Shown here: positions 1 to 9,767 of the stretch, piece after piece
How positions within the stretch are numbered: the first letter of the stretch is position 1
How the letters are laid out: the number at the start of each line of letters is the position of its first letter
Assembly (NCBI GenBank): GCA_030512295.1
Contig: JAULSR010000001.1
Location: 5,789,001 to 5,853,000, forward strand
Origin: Bombardia bombarda
Lineage: Eukaryota > Ascomycota > Sordariomycetes > Sordariales > Lasiosphaeriaceae
Direction of reading: 5' to 3'
DNA: 64,000 nucleotides
The notes under the pieces: generated by a model
Databases searched by the model: none
Told to the model about the DNA's origin: nothing
What the model saw: the letters and a program-made list of their open reading frames with translations, nothing else
Translations under genes and position numbers: made by a program

Positions 1-964
1 CCCCACTCGTAAGCTGTTGGTTGTTTCAGACCTTTTCAACTCCGGTCCGGCCCGTTGCTTTTCAGACTCGCCAGTTGGTATAAAAACGGTCATGATCAAC
101 ATGAAGCAAAATTCCTCATGCCAAGAGCGTTGATTCGTGGCGTTCCCGGAAACAAAATCAGAGGGGGTTTTGTCGTTTTATCGTTTCTTGCTTTATTGCC
201 AGTTCGTGTCCTTTGCCGTTCTTCATTTCTAACCCCCCATGCTTACCTTATTGGTCGAATTCGGATTCCAGTCCTCCGTCGTCACCGACTGGACATGCTT
301 GCTCTGTCTGGTAGGTATGAGAACTTTGATATAACCAAATGACGAGATGAGGTGCAAAAACGACATTGACCACCCGGTGACCGTCCCATAGTGTTAATCG
401 TCTTACACCACCGGTAACACACTAATACAAACCCGTACCCAGATGGAATTTAGTCTTTTCAGCAGCCGTTTCACTAGTGGGGGTTTTGGTGATCATCCGT
501 GTGGAGTTGATGTCGATCCACATTTGACATTTGTGTGGTGGTTTGGTGGATGGAATCAGCATGCTTGCCAAGCCTGATGACGTACAAGGAAACACGGCCA
601 TTGGTGTTCCCCAGTCCCCATGACATAGTGGGACCATCTGATGGGTGTTTTATTTTGTCTGCCAGTAGGCCTGGATCAAATCGTAGTAGTGCGGTGCCCA
701 ACCATTCAAGTTCAATCAGAAGGTGGCGGTTGTTGTGTCGAGGGTGAGGAGGGACAAAGAAAACAAAACAGGGTTTCACGGAAACGTCATACATTTTGTG
801 TATGATTGCGATCATGCTACATAAGACTGTACGGATGTCATTAGTATTCACTCCCAAAACTCAACATCGCTATCTTCAGCATCTCAAGCAGATCGATCAC
901 GCTTCAAATTTCAAGTGACACGCAATAATATATTCCCCGACAGCCCCTACGAATACTAAGAACA
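1..964. other. intergenic, no gene seen
   Basis: I see no coding frame with codon bias or recognisable protein here. The 3' end is the presumed promoter and leader of the CON-6 gene that starts at 965, including an AT-rich patch near 925. Confidence 0.6.
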
Positions 965-1330
965 ATGGACTCCGCCGGCGCCAAGTCTGTCATGTCCAAC
1001 GACATGAAGGAGCTTACAGAGGGCAAGGAACAGACGTCAAACACCATCAAGGGTCACAAGGCCAACCTCTCCAATCCGAGTAGGTAGTTCAACCTTTGAA
1101 ATCGTAGGAGGGGCATAGGGGAAGATACTGGATGCTTTTCTTTCTTCTTTTCCTCCCGGAAGGTCTAACAGATATATGACACTCCAGACACCAGCGAGGC
1201 TTCCAAAAAGAACAGTGAGCGCGTGCTGGAGGACCTGGGAGGGAGCGATACGCAGGAGGCGACTCGCAACAAGCCCATCAGCAAAGACGCGGCGGAGGAG
1301 CTGTACGGTACCAGGGCTGCTGCCGGCTGA
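965..1330 (+). CDS. conidiation-specific protein 6 (CON-6) family
   Basis: Two exons, 965-1079 and 1188-1330, give 85 residues. The intron starts GTAGGT, has a CTAAC branch-like site and ends CTCCAG. The product contains the CON-6 family core GHKANLSNPNTSEASKK, with the intron splitting the Asn codon inside SNPN, followed by a second charged segment ending in AAEELYGTRAAAG. CON-6 proteins are small, hydrophilic proteins abundant in conidia and stress-adapted cells of ascomycetes; their biochemical function is unknown. The short length and the Lys/Glu/Asn-rich, probably disordered composition fit the family. Family membership is directly supported by sequence; the expression pattern is inferred from the family. 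Confidence 0.9.
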
Positions 1331-1498
1331 GGTGTGAGAACAGGAGATGGGGATGGATGGCTTTGGCATCAGCCATTTTCTTATACTATTTCTATTTCCT
1401 ATGGACTGACTGGGATACACGATATGACCAGCAAACACGAAAATACTTGAATAGGCAGTAGACTTAATAACCCGTCCGACTACTACTTCACCAAGACC

Positions 1499-2284
1499 TC
1501 AAGCCCCCTGAACATGCAACCAATGCCTCATCCACGAAACAGCCGCATCCTTCCCCCTAACCATAGCATCCCTCTCGCCCTCCTCCCTCTCATCCCCGCG
1601 CGACAAACACCCATGCTCAACCCCCGCCATGTGCTGATAGTCAAACGACACGTCCTTCCTCCCCAGCAACACACTAAACGTATACAACTTGAGCTCATCC
1701 GTATACGCCGCGTCCCTCTCCGGCGCCAGCAGCTGCACCGGCACGCCCACGCCGTCGATGTCCCCCTTGGTCAGAAACGTCGGGTGCGCAGCACTGACAG
1801 CATCGACCAGCCTCTCGCCCCCATCGTTGAACTCCCTCGCGCCCAGCCGAAACACCGCCCAGCCGCCATAGCAAAACCCCACCGCGCCGAGCTTGGGATA
1901 CGTGGCGCGCAGCGCGCGCGCGACGGCGACGATCTCGGGCTCGCGCGCGTGCCGGTTGTTGGCCTGCCAGAAGGCGGTCAGGTCGCCCAGGTCGGCGAAG
2001 CGGTTCTCGAGGATGGGCGCGAAGGGCAGGACGACGCCGCCGAAGAAGTCGGGCACGTAGACGGTCGCGTCGATCTCGCGCGCGTAGTGGTCGGCGAGCA
2101 GGCGCAGGTTGGGGAACGTCCAGCCGACGAGGTCGTGGATGAGGAGCACGGCGGCGCGCGGGTTGGTGTGGGCGGTTACGTAGGTCGGGTGGCCGGTGCC
2201 GGGGATGGTGGCGACGGTGCCGGTTGGGGTGCCGTCCCAGGTGAAGGGGATGCGGAGGCAGCAGGGGGGGGTGGTGGTGGCCAT
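1499..2284 (-). CDS. dienelactone hydrolase-family protein
   Basis: A single exon of 261 residues. I chose the ATG at 2284 rather than the one at 2374 because the upstream 30 residues are Pro/Asn-rich and unlike the family. The protein has the alpha/beta-hydrolase layout: LLIHDLVGW near residue 78, a nucleophile elbow GFCYGG with a Cys nucleophile, an acidic residue in the LAPERDA segment, and a late His in VEHGCLSRGDE, giving the Cys-Asp-His triad of dienelactone hydrolases (PF01738). Founding members open dienelactone in aromatic degradation, but fungal paralogues are numerous and the substrate cannot be assigned. It is convergent with the CON-6 gene. Confidence 0.88.
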   Translation of the reverse strand: MATTTPPCCLRIPFTWDGTPTGTVATIPGTGHPTYVTAHTNPRAAVLLIHDLVGWTFPNLRLLADHYAREIDATVYVPDFFGGVVLPFAPILENRFADLGDLTAFWQANNRHAREPEIVAVARALRATYPKLGAVGFCYGGWAVFRLGAREFNDGGERLVDAVSAAHPTFLTKGDIDGVGVPVQLLAPERDAAYTDELKLYTFSVLLGRKDVSFDYQHMAGVEHGCLSRGDEREEGERDAMVRGKDAAVSWMRHWLHVQGA

Positions 2285-3736
2285 GGTGGGTGGGTTGGGG
2301 TTGATTGCGGGTGATGATGGGTTGATGATAGGGTTTAGTTGAATAGATACTTGGTGTCGAATGATCTCACACACGCGGAACCGTCTTCTTTCGGGGGTAC
2401 ATGTACAAATTTATGTCTGTAGATATGATTCAATTCGGTCTGTCTAGATTGGGTAAAGGGGTTTGATAGGTCATCGAGTTTCAAATGATTTTGAAGTCGG
2501 TGATGGTTGAGAGGATCATGGAGAGAATCAATTGCATCAAGTCCGAATCGCTGACAAATGCCATGTTCGCGGTTCCGAGGTGCGCGACAGCACGTTGGAG
2601 GGTGCTCTTGCTATGTTTTGGATGAATGGATGGTCTCGCAAGTTCGCATTGCATTTTGTCCAACAGCAACCACGCTTGCTCTCTGCTGTGCCGCTTGTTT
2701 CCTTGTCGAGACTGGACCATGATTTATAAGACTCGGGCAACCCAATGCAGTAAAAGCTAGACTAAATCCCACGTGGGTCCATCTTCTCCACTTACAAGTC
2801 TTCCCCAACGATACGGATATTTCTGCTGTCTGGGTCGCCAATTCCACTGTACGTTCAGTGTCAGTCAATAAGTCTGGCCCCATTTGCGATTTACCAACAC
2901 CTACTGCTGCACCACCTGCGACTATCCTATTTACAACTATTCCATGTATAACTATCCCACCTTCAACTGTTTTATCTATAACTATGCCATTTGAGGTATG
3001 AAAGGTCAAACCTGGGTCAATCAGGTAGCAAAATTGGAGAGGGGCCAGGCTTTTTGAATCATACTATACGTACCACGTATTCAAACCTAATTCGGACAGT
3101 AGAAATATCCGTGTCGCTATGTCCCCAAAGGTCAAGTTAGATCTAGCCTTATTTAGCTGAATCACACAAATATCGATGAAAGGAGCTGTAGGGCACTTTG
3201 TGCTTTATCATTACACTGGCAGTACCAAATACAGCTATCGGAGAGTGCACACCTCTGATTGAGAAGGCCATGTACAACATCAATCTGAACTCCCTATTTG
3301 ACATTGAATCGCTTCAGCTGTCTGCTAGCTCCACCACAGCCCCATGAATGGCAAGTGGCGCCTCGTATATCCAGGGACAGGCGAGACAGGGTGGTAATAA
3401 AGAACAGCTCTAGAACAGGACAGTCACACTGCACTTCAGCCGCAGGCAGCCATCTGCCCACCTGTCGACAAGGCTAATTCATCAGTATTTATACTTGTTG
3501 TCTGAATGCAGATATCAATAGTCTCGCTCGCATTGCTTTCCATTAACAGTCGTTGTCATTGAGGAGGGTGTACTGACATTGCGTGTAACCAACTCGTATG
3601 TAAGAGGTGGCCAACTTGAATATAAACTCGACTGGAGTCACTGCCAATCTATGACATGATCCAACTTGAACAAGAGTCATTCCTCACCAACAAACTTTAG
3701 ACACCCTTGTCTCTTCATCGTAACCCGATCACAAAC
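2285..3736. other. intergenic with one inverted-repeat element
   Basis: No convincing gene. Besides the degenerate inverted-repeat element at 2856-3066, I see nothing that reads as coding. The last 100 bases are the presumed leader of the secreted-protein gene at 3737. Confidence 0.6.
2856..3066. mobile_element. degenerate MITE-like element, copy 1
   Basis: The left end reads CAGTGTCAGTCAATAAGTCT and continues GGCCCC. The right end at 3041-3066 is a decayed inverted copy (GGGGCCAGGCTTTTTGAATC onward), about 22 of 28 positions matching. Inside, between about 2920 and 2990, lies a run of imperfect 16-base units around CAACTATCCCA. The same ends and units occur at 6581-6899, and the ends at 52764-52843. 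No open frame is present, so it would be non-autonomous. The expected TA target duplication is not intact here. Confidence 0.6.
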
Positions 3737-4712
3737 ATGACGCTTTTCGCGTTGCTCAAACAAGGATTTCTCATCCATGTTGGTCTATTGGCGGTAAACG
3801 CCGGTGCAACCATCCACGCAGACAAGTTAGTGCCCGAATTTCAACGCACAGCCTACCACTCTCAATGCTAACTCACGTCATAGCTGTTACCGTGCCTTAT
3901 TTCCGTGCAGTAGCTCTGCAGCTCTGGCTACGGCCAGTGCATTTTGCGCAACCATCACCGCTGGTGGAGTTACAGCTACCAACTACCCAACCAGGGCCAC
4001 AGCAGCCTGTGGCACCACTGCGGCTCGCTATCTGTCTGCCTGTTCTGCTGGTCCCACGTGTGGCCTGAGCACATCCACAACCACTGGACTAACTAACAGC
4101 ACAACCACCACCAGCACTACCAGTGACACCACCACCAGCACTACCAGTGACACCACCATCAGCACAGCGATCAGCACAACCAGCACTATCAGCACCGTCA
4201 GCACGACCGTCGCCAGCACCACCAGCACGACCCCGGCCTGTCCAACCGCCGCGCCAGGCAACATCATCCCCAACAGCGACTTTGAATGCGGTCTGTCCCC
4301 ATGGACAGTCGAGATCCCCGACTCCTCGGCATCCGCCAACATCACAGCCCCGGGCAACACAGGCGCAAGCGCATTCGAGGTGTCTCTCCACGCGAGACCC
4401 AGCACCCCTGTGCGCGGGGTGAGCGCGCGCATATTCAGCCAGCCCATCGCCATCAGCCCAGTCGCCGGCTACACGCTGACCTTTTCGACATTCTTTGACA
4501 AGCTCGACAACGGCTTCATCGGCGTCATGGTCAACAACAACCCGATCTACACCGTCGACGCCACCGACAAGGGTGCCGGCGCCTTCAAGCAGAACAGCAT
4601 CACCTTCTTCCCTTCGTCTGTCAACATTGTGCTCAAGTTTGAGTTTCTGTTTGTCAGTACTATTGCATCGGGGGTGGACAGGATTGATAGCATTTCTTTG
4701 GTGCAGATTTAG
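3737..4712 (+). CDS. predicted secreted Thr/Ser-rich protein, CBM-like C-terminus
   Basis: Two exons, 3737-3825 and 3884-4712, give 305 residues. The N-terminus carries a hydrophobic segment (FLIHVGLLAVNAGAT), a likely signal peptide. A Cys-containing Ala/Thr-rich segment follows (six Cys within residues 31-84), then a linker of about 50 residues made almost only of Thr and Ser, expected to be heavily O-glycosylated. The C-terminal 150 residues start with a Cys and read NIIPNSDFECGLSPWTV, then a beta-rich stretch, resembling the galactose-binding/CBM4_9-like modules on many fungal extracellular proteins. The role is probably cell-surface or wall-associated; no catalytic motif is visible. Assignment of the tail domain is by resemblance only. 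Confidence 0.78.
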
Positions 4713-5327
4713 GCGGGAATGTAGAACCAAAAGGCGAGTCGATGAGTGGGATGTCCCGTTGGACTTGGATGAACTTGCTTGGCCCCTGAGTCGGTCTCCA
4801 CAACAACGTGCGCGGTATCCACAACAACGCTTAGGGGTGCATGTCACTTACAAGAGTATCCCATCTATATAAACAGTCATATACAAACCAGAAAGTTTAG
4901 TGATTTTCAGTGAGGCAATAGTCATAGAAAATCTGAAAGGGCCCCCCATTACAGAGCCCGATGTTCACATTCTTTGACAACACCCAACTGAATGTGCCTC
5001 CTCCTTTCGATGCCCAGCAACGATCTACAAAATAAGGGTGCGCTAGCCAGCGACTACCCGCGACACTAGATCCTAGCGTCGATGGCTAGACTCCATCATC
5101 ACATGGAATCAGAGCCAGCGCTCTTCATCGCGCAAACCTTTGATATCGTCAACGTCATGCCATGACGCGCGACAGTTGGACTAGACAAAGGGGTGTTGAT
5201 GGCAATCCTGATATATGGAAGACCAATCACCAATTAATTGCAACACCTTTGTCCCCAATTAATCCCTCCAAACCCCATCAAACCATCATCAAGACAACCA
5301 TCCACCCACAGAAAACCAAAACCCACA
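4713..5327. other. intergenic, no gene seen
   Basis: Nothing recognisable. The 3' part is A/C-rich leader sequence in front of the start codon at 5328. Confidence 0.6.
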
Positions 5328-5666
5328 ATGTCCCCCTCAGACACAAGCCACAAACCCCTCCGCCAGCTCGCCGCCGAGAAGCTCCACGGCAAAGGCGCCA
5401 ACCCATCCATGCTCGGCGACCCCATCTCTCTCAAAGCCGAGACCAGCGACAACAACAACCCGCGCGGGGACGCCAACGCCAACAGCAACGGCAACAACGA
5501 CGACGACCAGGGCATGCCCAAATCAGTGCGGGCGCCGCCGCCGTCGTCGGGCGGCTCGCACGAGGAGAAGAAGCTCAAGAATGGCCATCACGTGCGCGGC
5601 ATGAAGACGGACGAGACCAGGGAGGGGACGGAGGGTGGGAAGGGCGCAAGGGGGTCTAAGATTTAG
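5328..5666 (+). CDS. small conserved hydrophilic protein
   Basis: A single exon of 112 residues starting in a CACAATG context. The N-terminal third (LRQLAAEKLHGKGANPSML, then GDPISLKAE) looks ordered and resembles a motif I have seen in other short uncharacterised ascomycete proteins. The middle is Asn/Asp-rich low-complexity sequence and the tail is Lys/Arg/Gly-rich, probably disordered. There is no signal peptide or membrane segment. G/C-ending codons support coding. Function unknown. Confidence 0.65.
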   Translation: MSPSDTSHKPLRQLAAEKLHGKGANPSMLGDPISLKAETSDNNNPRGDANANSNGNNDDDQGMPKSVRAPPPSSGGSHEEKKLKNGHHVRGMKTDETREGTEGGKGARGSKI

Positions 5667-5789
5667 ATTGTTGGGGGACATGGTGATATAGATGGGGAGG
5701 CTGGGTTGTTTGGTTTTATGTGGAGATGTTACTCGTGTCTAGAAGCTTGGCCTCCCCCTACAGTAGCACCAACTGTTCACCGCTGTCAA

Positions 5790-5850
5790 GGGTATTTTAA
5801 CTATCCCATTCACAACTATCCTACCTCCAACTATCCTATGTGTGGTATCA
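5790..5850. repeat. fragment with CAACTATCC units
   Basis: Three imperfect 16-18-base units around CAACTATCCTA match the internal units of the elements at 2856 and 6581, but no terminal repeats are visible. It abuts the orphan exon-like frame at 5855-6106. Confidence 0.5.
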
Positions 5851-5854
5851 ACAA

Positions 5855-6106
5855 GTGAAACCAGGCAGTGACGTCGGCGCCGGTGCAGCAGGTGATTGGG
5901 TCTTGTATATGTACGCCTGTGAAGACTGCATGCAAACCAACGCCGACGACGACTATGAATACGACGTCCGGCCCTGGTTCGAGACGAGCTGCCAGCAGGT
6001 GCCGAAACCCGCCAGGAGCTTCGCGATCGGGCCGGGCGACTATTACAACTCGATTCACGGGGGATGCGAGGTCTGGGCCAGGCTGGGGGAAGGCGCAGCG
6101 GTGTAG
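5855..6106 (+). pseudogene. orphan coding-like fragment, probable gene remnant
   Basis: A frame with strong G/C-ending codon preference runs to a TAG at 6104-6106. Its most convincing part starts near 5890 (YACEDCMQTNADDDYEY, then DVRPWFETSCQQV) and contains four Cys. The codon use is unlike the surrounding intergenic DNA and like that of real genes here. No start codon with a signal peptide or upstream exon is visible: the CAACTATCC repeat fragment lies immediately 5'. It could be the last exon of a small secreted Cys-containing protein whose 5' part was lost, or a live gene with an unrecognised first exon. The protein family is not recognised. Confidence 0.35.
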
Positions 6107-6580
6107 AACCGGCAAACTGCGGCGCTGCTCGTCGTTGCTGTCGCTATGGCGACTTTCCTTGTGCTGTAGACGAGATTGAGAGGAAACAGGTCATGACAAG
6201 ACACTATTTATGTCGCAAGATCTGTTACAATGCCAGCATTTGCGTTTCGAGGCCATTAGATGATGACATATTATGCGTGTGGTATATCGCCTATAGAAGT
6301 AGGTGCACGCGACAGTAAGGTGAGCATCACAGCCGACAGATATTTCGGCTCTGCAGTCTCAAATTATGGGTAGTTAGAGGTCATCAAACAGGTCTGGAAG
6401 GAAAGGGCGTGCAGAACCAGCTGCATATACTATCATACAATCCCAGAGACCCCTTCCGAGCAAACCACACGTGGCATTCACACACAGCCATGCTATCAGT
6501 GCTATCCTACACTAGCTGATGCAAAAATACATCGAAGATTAGTTCCAGAGTTTTGGCAAACGATTAACGGGTAGTTGGTA
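6107..6580. other. intergenic, no gene seen
   Basis: No coding frame or structured repeat recognised before the inverted-repeat element that starts at 6581. Confidence 0.55.
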
Positions 6581-6899
6581 CAATGCCAGTCAATAAGTCT
6601 GACCCATCTACAACTATAGTAAGGCACTTGCAACTATTCCATTTGCAACCATCACACTGACAATTATCCCACTCATAATTATCCCACCTCCGAATACCCT
6701 ATCTACAACTATTTCATTTAGAAAAGGTCGAACTAGTATGGGTTTAAAAGTCTGGCCCCCTTCCCAGTTTTACCACCTAATTATCCCTCAGTTTGACCTC
6801 CTGTAACTTGTTTGTAAAAGTTATGAATGTATTAGTTGGTGGTAGGATACTTATTAATGGGATAGCTGCAGATGGGGCCAGACGTATTGACCGGCACTG
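6581..6899. mobile_element. MITE-like element with TA duplication, copy 2 (composite)
   Basis: The left end is CAATGCCAGTCAATAAGTCT and the right end is its inverted counterpart ending GACCGGCACTG. The dinucleotide TA flanks both sides (6579-6580 and 6900-6901), as expected for Tc1/mariner-type transposition. The left half carries the CAACTATCCCA-type units. From about 6745 the sequence resembles, in reverse orientation, the 2995-3050 part of copy 1, so this copy looks like a fusion or foldback of two half-elements. There is no open frame; it is non-autonomous. Confidence 0.7.
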
Positions 6900-6901
6900 T
6901 A

Positions 6902-8512
6902 CCTTAATTAACGCATCCGTGAAAAGAAGGAAGAAGAAGGCGGATTAACTTTCTCGTATATCCTACCACATTGAATTCATTCATAGTAAAGATCTAGATA
7001 TGCATACACCTATCCGACCTCAGTTGCGTGAAGACCCCCGGGGACATTCCGGGCCTACGCACAATAAAACGGACACCACACACGTAAAAGTCTCTTCTCA
7101 CACCGCGGATGAAGGCTGTAAGAACTTCATGTGCAGCGGGCAGTGCGGCACATGGGCATTAGTAAGGCGGGCGATAGAAAACTTGCCCGGTTGCAGACGG
7201 GCCCCGATGCAACTCAAAAGCATGGCTTGCGCACACACTATTCTATATGATGCGCAACTCGTCAGCGTACCGAGCCACATATATAGATGATACCTCTGTT
7301 GCAGTTCACGCAACTCTTCTTATTGGACCTGTGCCATGCCGCAGCGGTTGGAGATGAACGGGCGGCCAGGGACATGCAACCGTTTATGGTCTGTATCAGA
7401 CATTCTCGGCTGCCCTATCTGACAAAACTTTGGCCTTGAAGTGAGTCAGCGGGTTCGCAAGTAACCTACAACGGTGCGCCTGCCATATAACGTTCCTTTT
7501 CTGGGTACTTCATCCCACTTGTAGCCGTGGCGATGAGTAAATGCCGGATTATCTTTGAACACGCCAGAGGATAGCGTACCTCTTTTAGCTGAACCTCTGA
7601 GAAAATCCAGTTCAGCTGTAATAACAGACCCATCGGCGATTCCACAGACGGCCGCTAGAAGCCCGCATGGAAGCCGCCAAGAATTTCGGTTGACAGCAAC
7701 GCGCAGAAGCGAGGGAGGACTCTTCATTCCAACCAAGACAGGCTGAAAGAGCAATCAACCAATGGTGTGGACCAAGGCCGCCAATGGCTGATGTAAAGGT
7801 CAATATGCGGCTATCGGGTCTCGTGATGGCCACCCGTATCAGTAACATAGTCGAAGTTCGTCGCCAAACCGGGAAAATGGCTGTTTATATTGCTCCAGCC
7901 TGGGCCGCAAGAGCCAATCAGACAGAACCGCCTGCTTGATGGCAACAGAATGGGCCTGCTTGGAGCGGGGTTCGCTCGGCGGAAGATTAGGAGACAGCAG
8001 AGACGCCTGTAAAGTAAATAGATTGCATCCAATAGCAAATTGGATCCTCTTCAGTATCCGGCAGTTGCCAGAAAAGCACGCATGGTTTGCCACTGGCTAA
8101 ACAACAGAGATATTGTCCACAGGCATGACCTATCCTGGTCCACCAAATCCTTAACACTGTGCCCCATCAGTAAGCCAAGACGGACATGTTCAATCTCTTG
8201 ACGGAGTAGCGGAACGCTGCCGATAGAACTTGCAGAATGTACCTAATCAGACTCCACCCTGTGCAAGTGCAGATCAAGATAGGGGTTATTGAATGTCAGG
8301 CGCAGAGTCGGCTACAAGTTGCCGGCACTTGGTAGCACTTTAGAAATCCACGGCCACCAGTCGTGGGAGCCATGGATAAAGACTCGAGTGCTTCGCAGCA
8401 CCCAAGACGTTGAGCTGGGATCGTATTGTTCTTCCTTACTGTCTCTTCAGCCCCTTCCTCTGGTCATCACATCATCCATCTCCGGACAGTGGGAATCACA
8501 AAGACCGACAAG
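6902..8512. other. intergenic, no supported gene
   Basis: Several short open frames occur on both strands, but none has codon bias, a family motif or a supporting splice pattern. The final 100 bases are the leader of the DUF1996 gene. Confidence 0.5.
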
Positions 8513-9767
8513 ATGCATTGGAGCTCACTCACCGCCCTGGCGCTGGTGGCGCCCTCGTCGGCGTTGCTTCGCTTCGGCTGTTCACAGCTCGTCGTCCAGC
8601 GGATCGATCCCCTAGTCAACCCCGGTATCGCTCCGTCTCCGCATCTCCATCAGCTCATCGGTGGTGTAGGTCTACCCAAAACCGTTTAGTGGACAAATTG
8701 AAGTGATTGCTGACCACCCCGAGTAGAACGCCCTCAACATCTTCATGGACCCCAAGGAAGACATCGGCGAGAAAGCAACCTGCACGACCTGCCAATTCTC
8801 CGAGGACTTCTCCAACTACTGGACGGCCGTCATGTTCTTCAAGGCCAAGAACGGCAGCGTCAAGCGCGTGCCGCAGATCCCCAACATCGGCTTCGAGGGC
8901 GCCAACGGCGGCATGACCGTCTACTACATGCAGGACGGGCTGGCCAACTACCAGCAGACGTCCAAGGTGACCGCCTTCAAGCAGGGGTTCCGCATGCTCA
9001 TCGGCGAGGCCGCGTCGCGCACCAAGAAGGAATCCCAACAGTTCCGCCAGATTACTTATACCTGCCTCGAGACGCCCGGCACGCGCTTCCCCGAGACCAT
9101 GTACTTCCCGACCAAGCCGTGCCCGGCGGGCATCATGGCCAACGTGCGCTTCCCCACCTGCTGGGACGGCAAGAACCTCGACTCGCCCGACCACCGCAGT
9201 CACATGGCCTACCCCGAGTCGGGCACGTTCGAGAGCGGCGGGCCCTGCCCGGCCTCGCACCCCGTGCGCGTGCCCCAGCTCATGTACGAGACCATCTGGG
9301 ACACGAGCAGCTTTAATGATAAGGCGCTGTGGCCCGAGGATGGCTCGCAGCCGTTTGTGTGGTCCATGGATGACACGTACGTGTTCTTTCTTGTTTTCCT
9401 CCCCTTGACTTTCGGGAAAAGGGTGACTGACTGACTGACTGACTGACTGACTGACTGACTGACTGGCCGAATCAACAGCACCGGCTTCGGCTCGCACGGC
9501 GACTACGTCTTTGGCTGGAAGGGCGACTCGCTGCAGCGTGCCATGGACTCGCCCTGCTACGTCAACTGCCCGACGCTCAAGACGCAGAGCATGACCGCCA
9601 TGAACAAGTGCTCCGTCCCCAAGACCGTCACTGAGGATGTCGACAGCTGTAAGTGTCAAAGACTTTGCCCCCCTTGTTGATGATGTGCGATCGGGTTATC
9701 ACAGAATTGCTGACTGTCGTTTGCACCATCAGGGCTCCCTGCCATCCCCGGCATGGCTGCTGAGTAA
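8513..9767 (+). CDS. DUF1996-domain secreted protein
   Basis: Four exons, 8513-8665, 8727-9376, 9479-9648 and 9733-9767, give 335 residues. The first residues form a signal peptide (ALALVAPSSALL). The mature part begins RFGCSQLVVQRIDPLVNPG, then PSPHLHQLIGG joined across intron 1 to NALNIFMD, the typical DUF1996 (PF09362) start. Further family blocks are CTTCQFSEDFSNYWTA, a Cys-rich CLETPGTRFPE/FPTKPCPAGI region, FPTCWDGKNLDSPDHRSHM and, after intron 2, TGFGSHGDYVFGWK. The last exon adds only WLPAIPGMAAE. Intron 2 contains a (TGAC)n run. These are extracellular or wall-associated fungal proteins of unknown biochemical function; some are anchored through longer C-termini, which this one lacks. 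Confidence 0.9.
9424..9465. repeat. (TGAC)n microsatellite in intron
   Basis: About ten and a half uninterrupted TGAC units lie inside intron 2 of the DUF1996 gene, between donor 9377 and acceptor 9478. Length change here would alter intron size only. Confidence 0.95.

Noticed and set aside
1514..2314. 266-codon open frame on the plus strand
   Set aside because: Antisense to the dienelactone hydrolase-family gene, whose motifs are unambiguous.
7446..8093. Several minus-strand frames of 75-102 codons
   Set aside because: No shared protein could be built by splicing and no motif was recognised.
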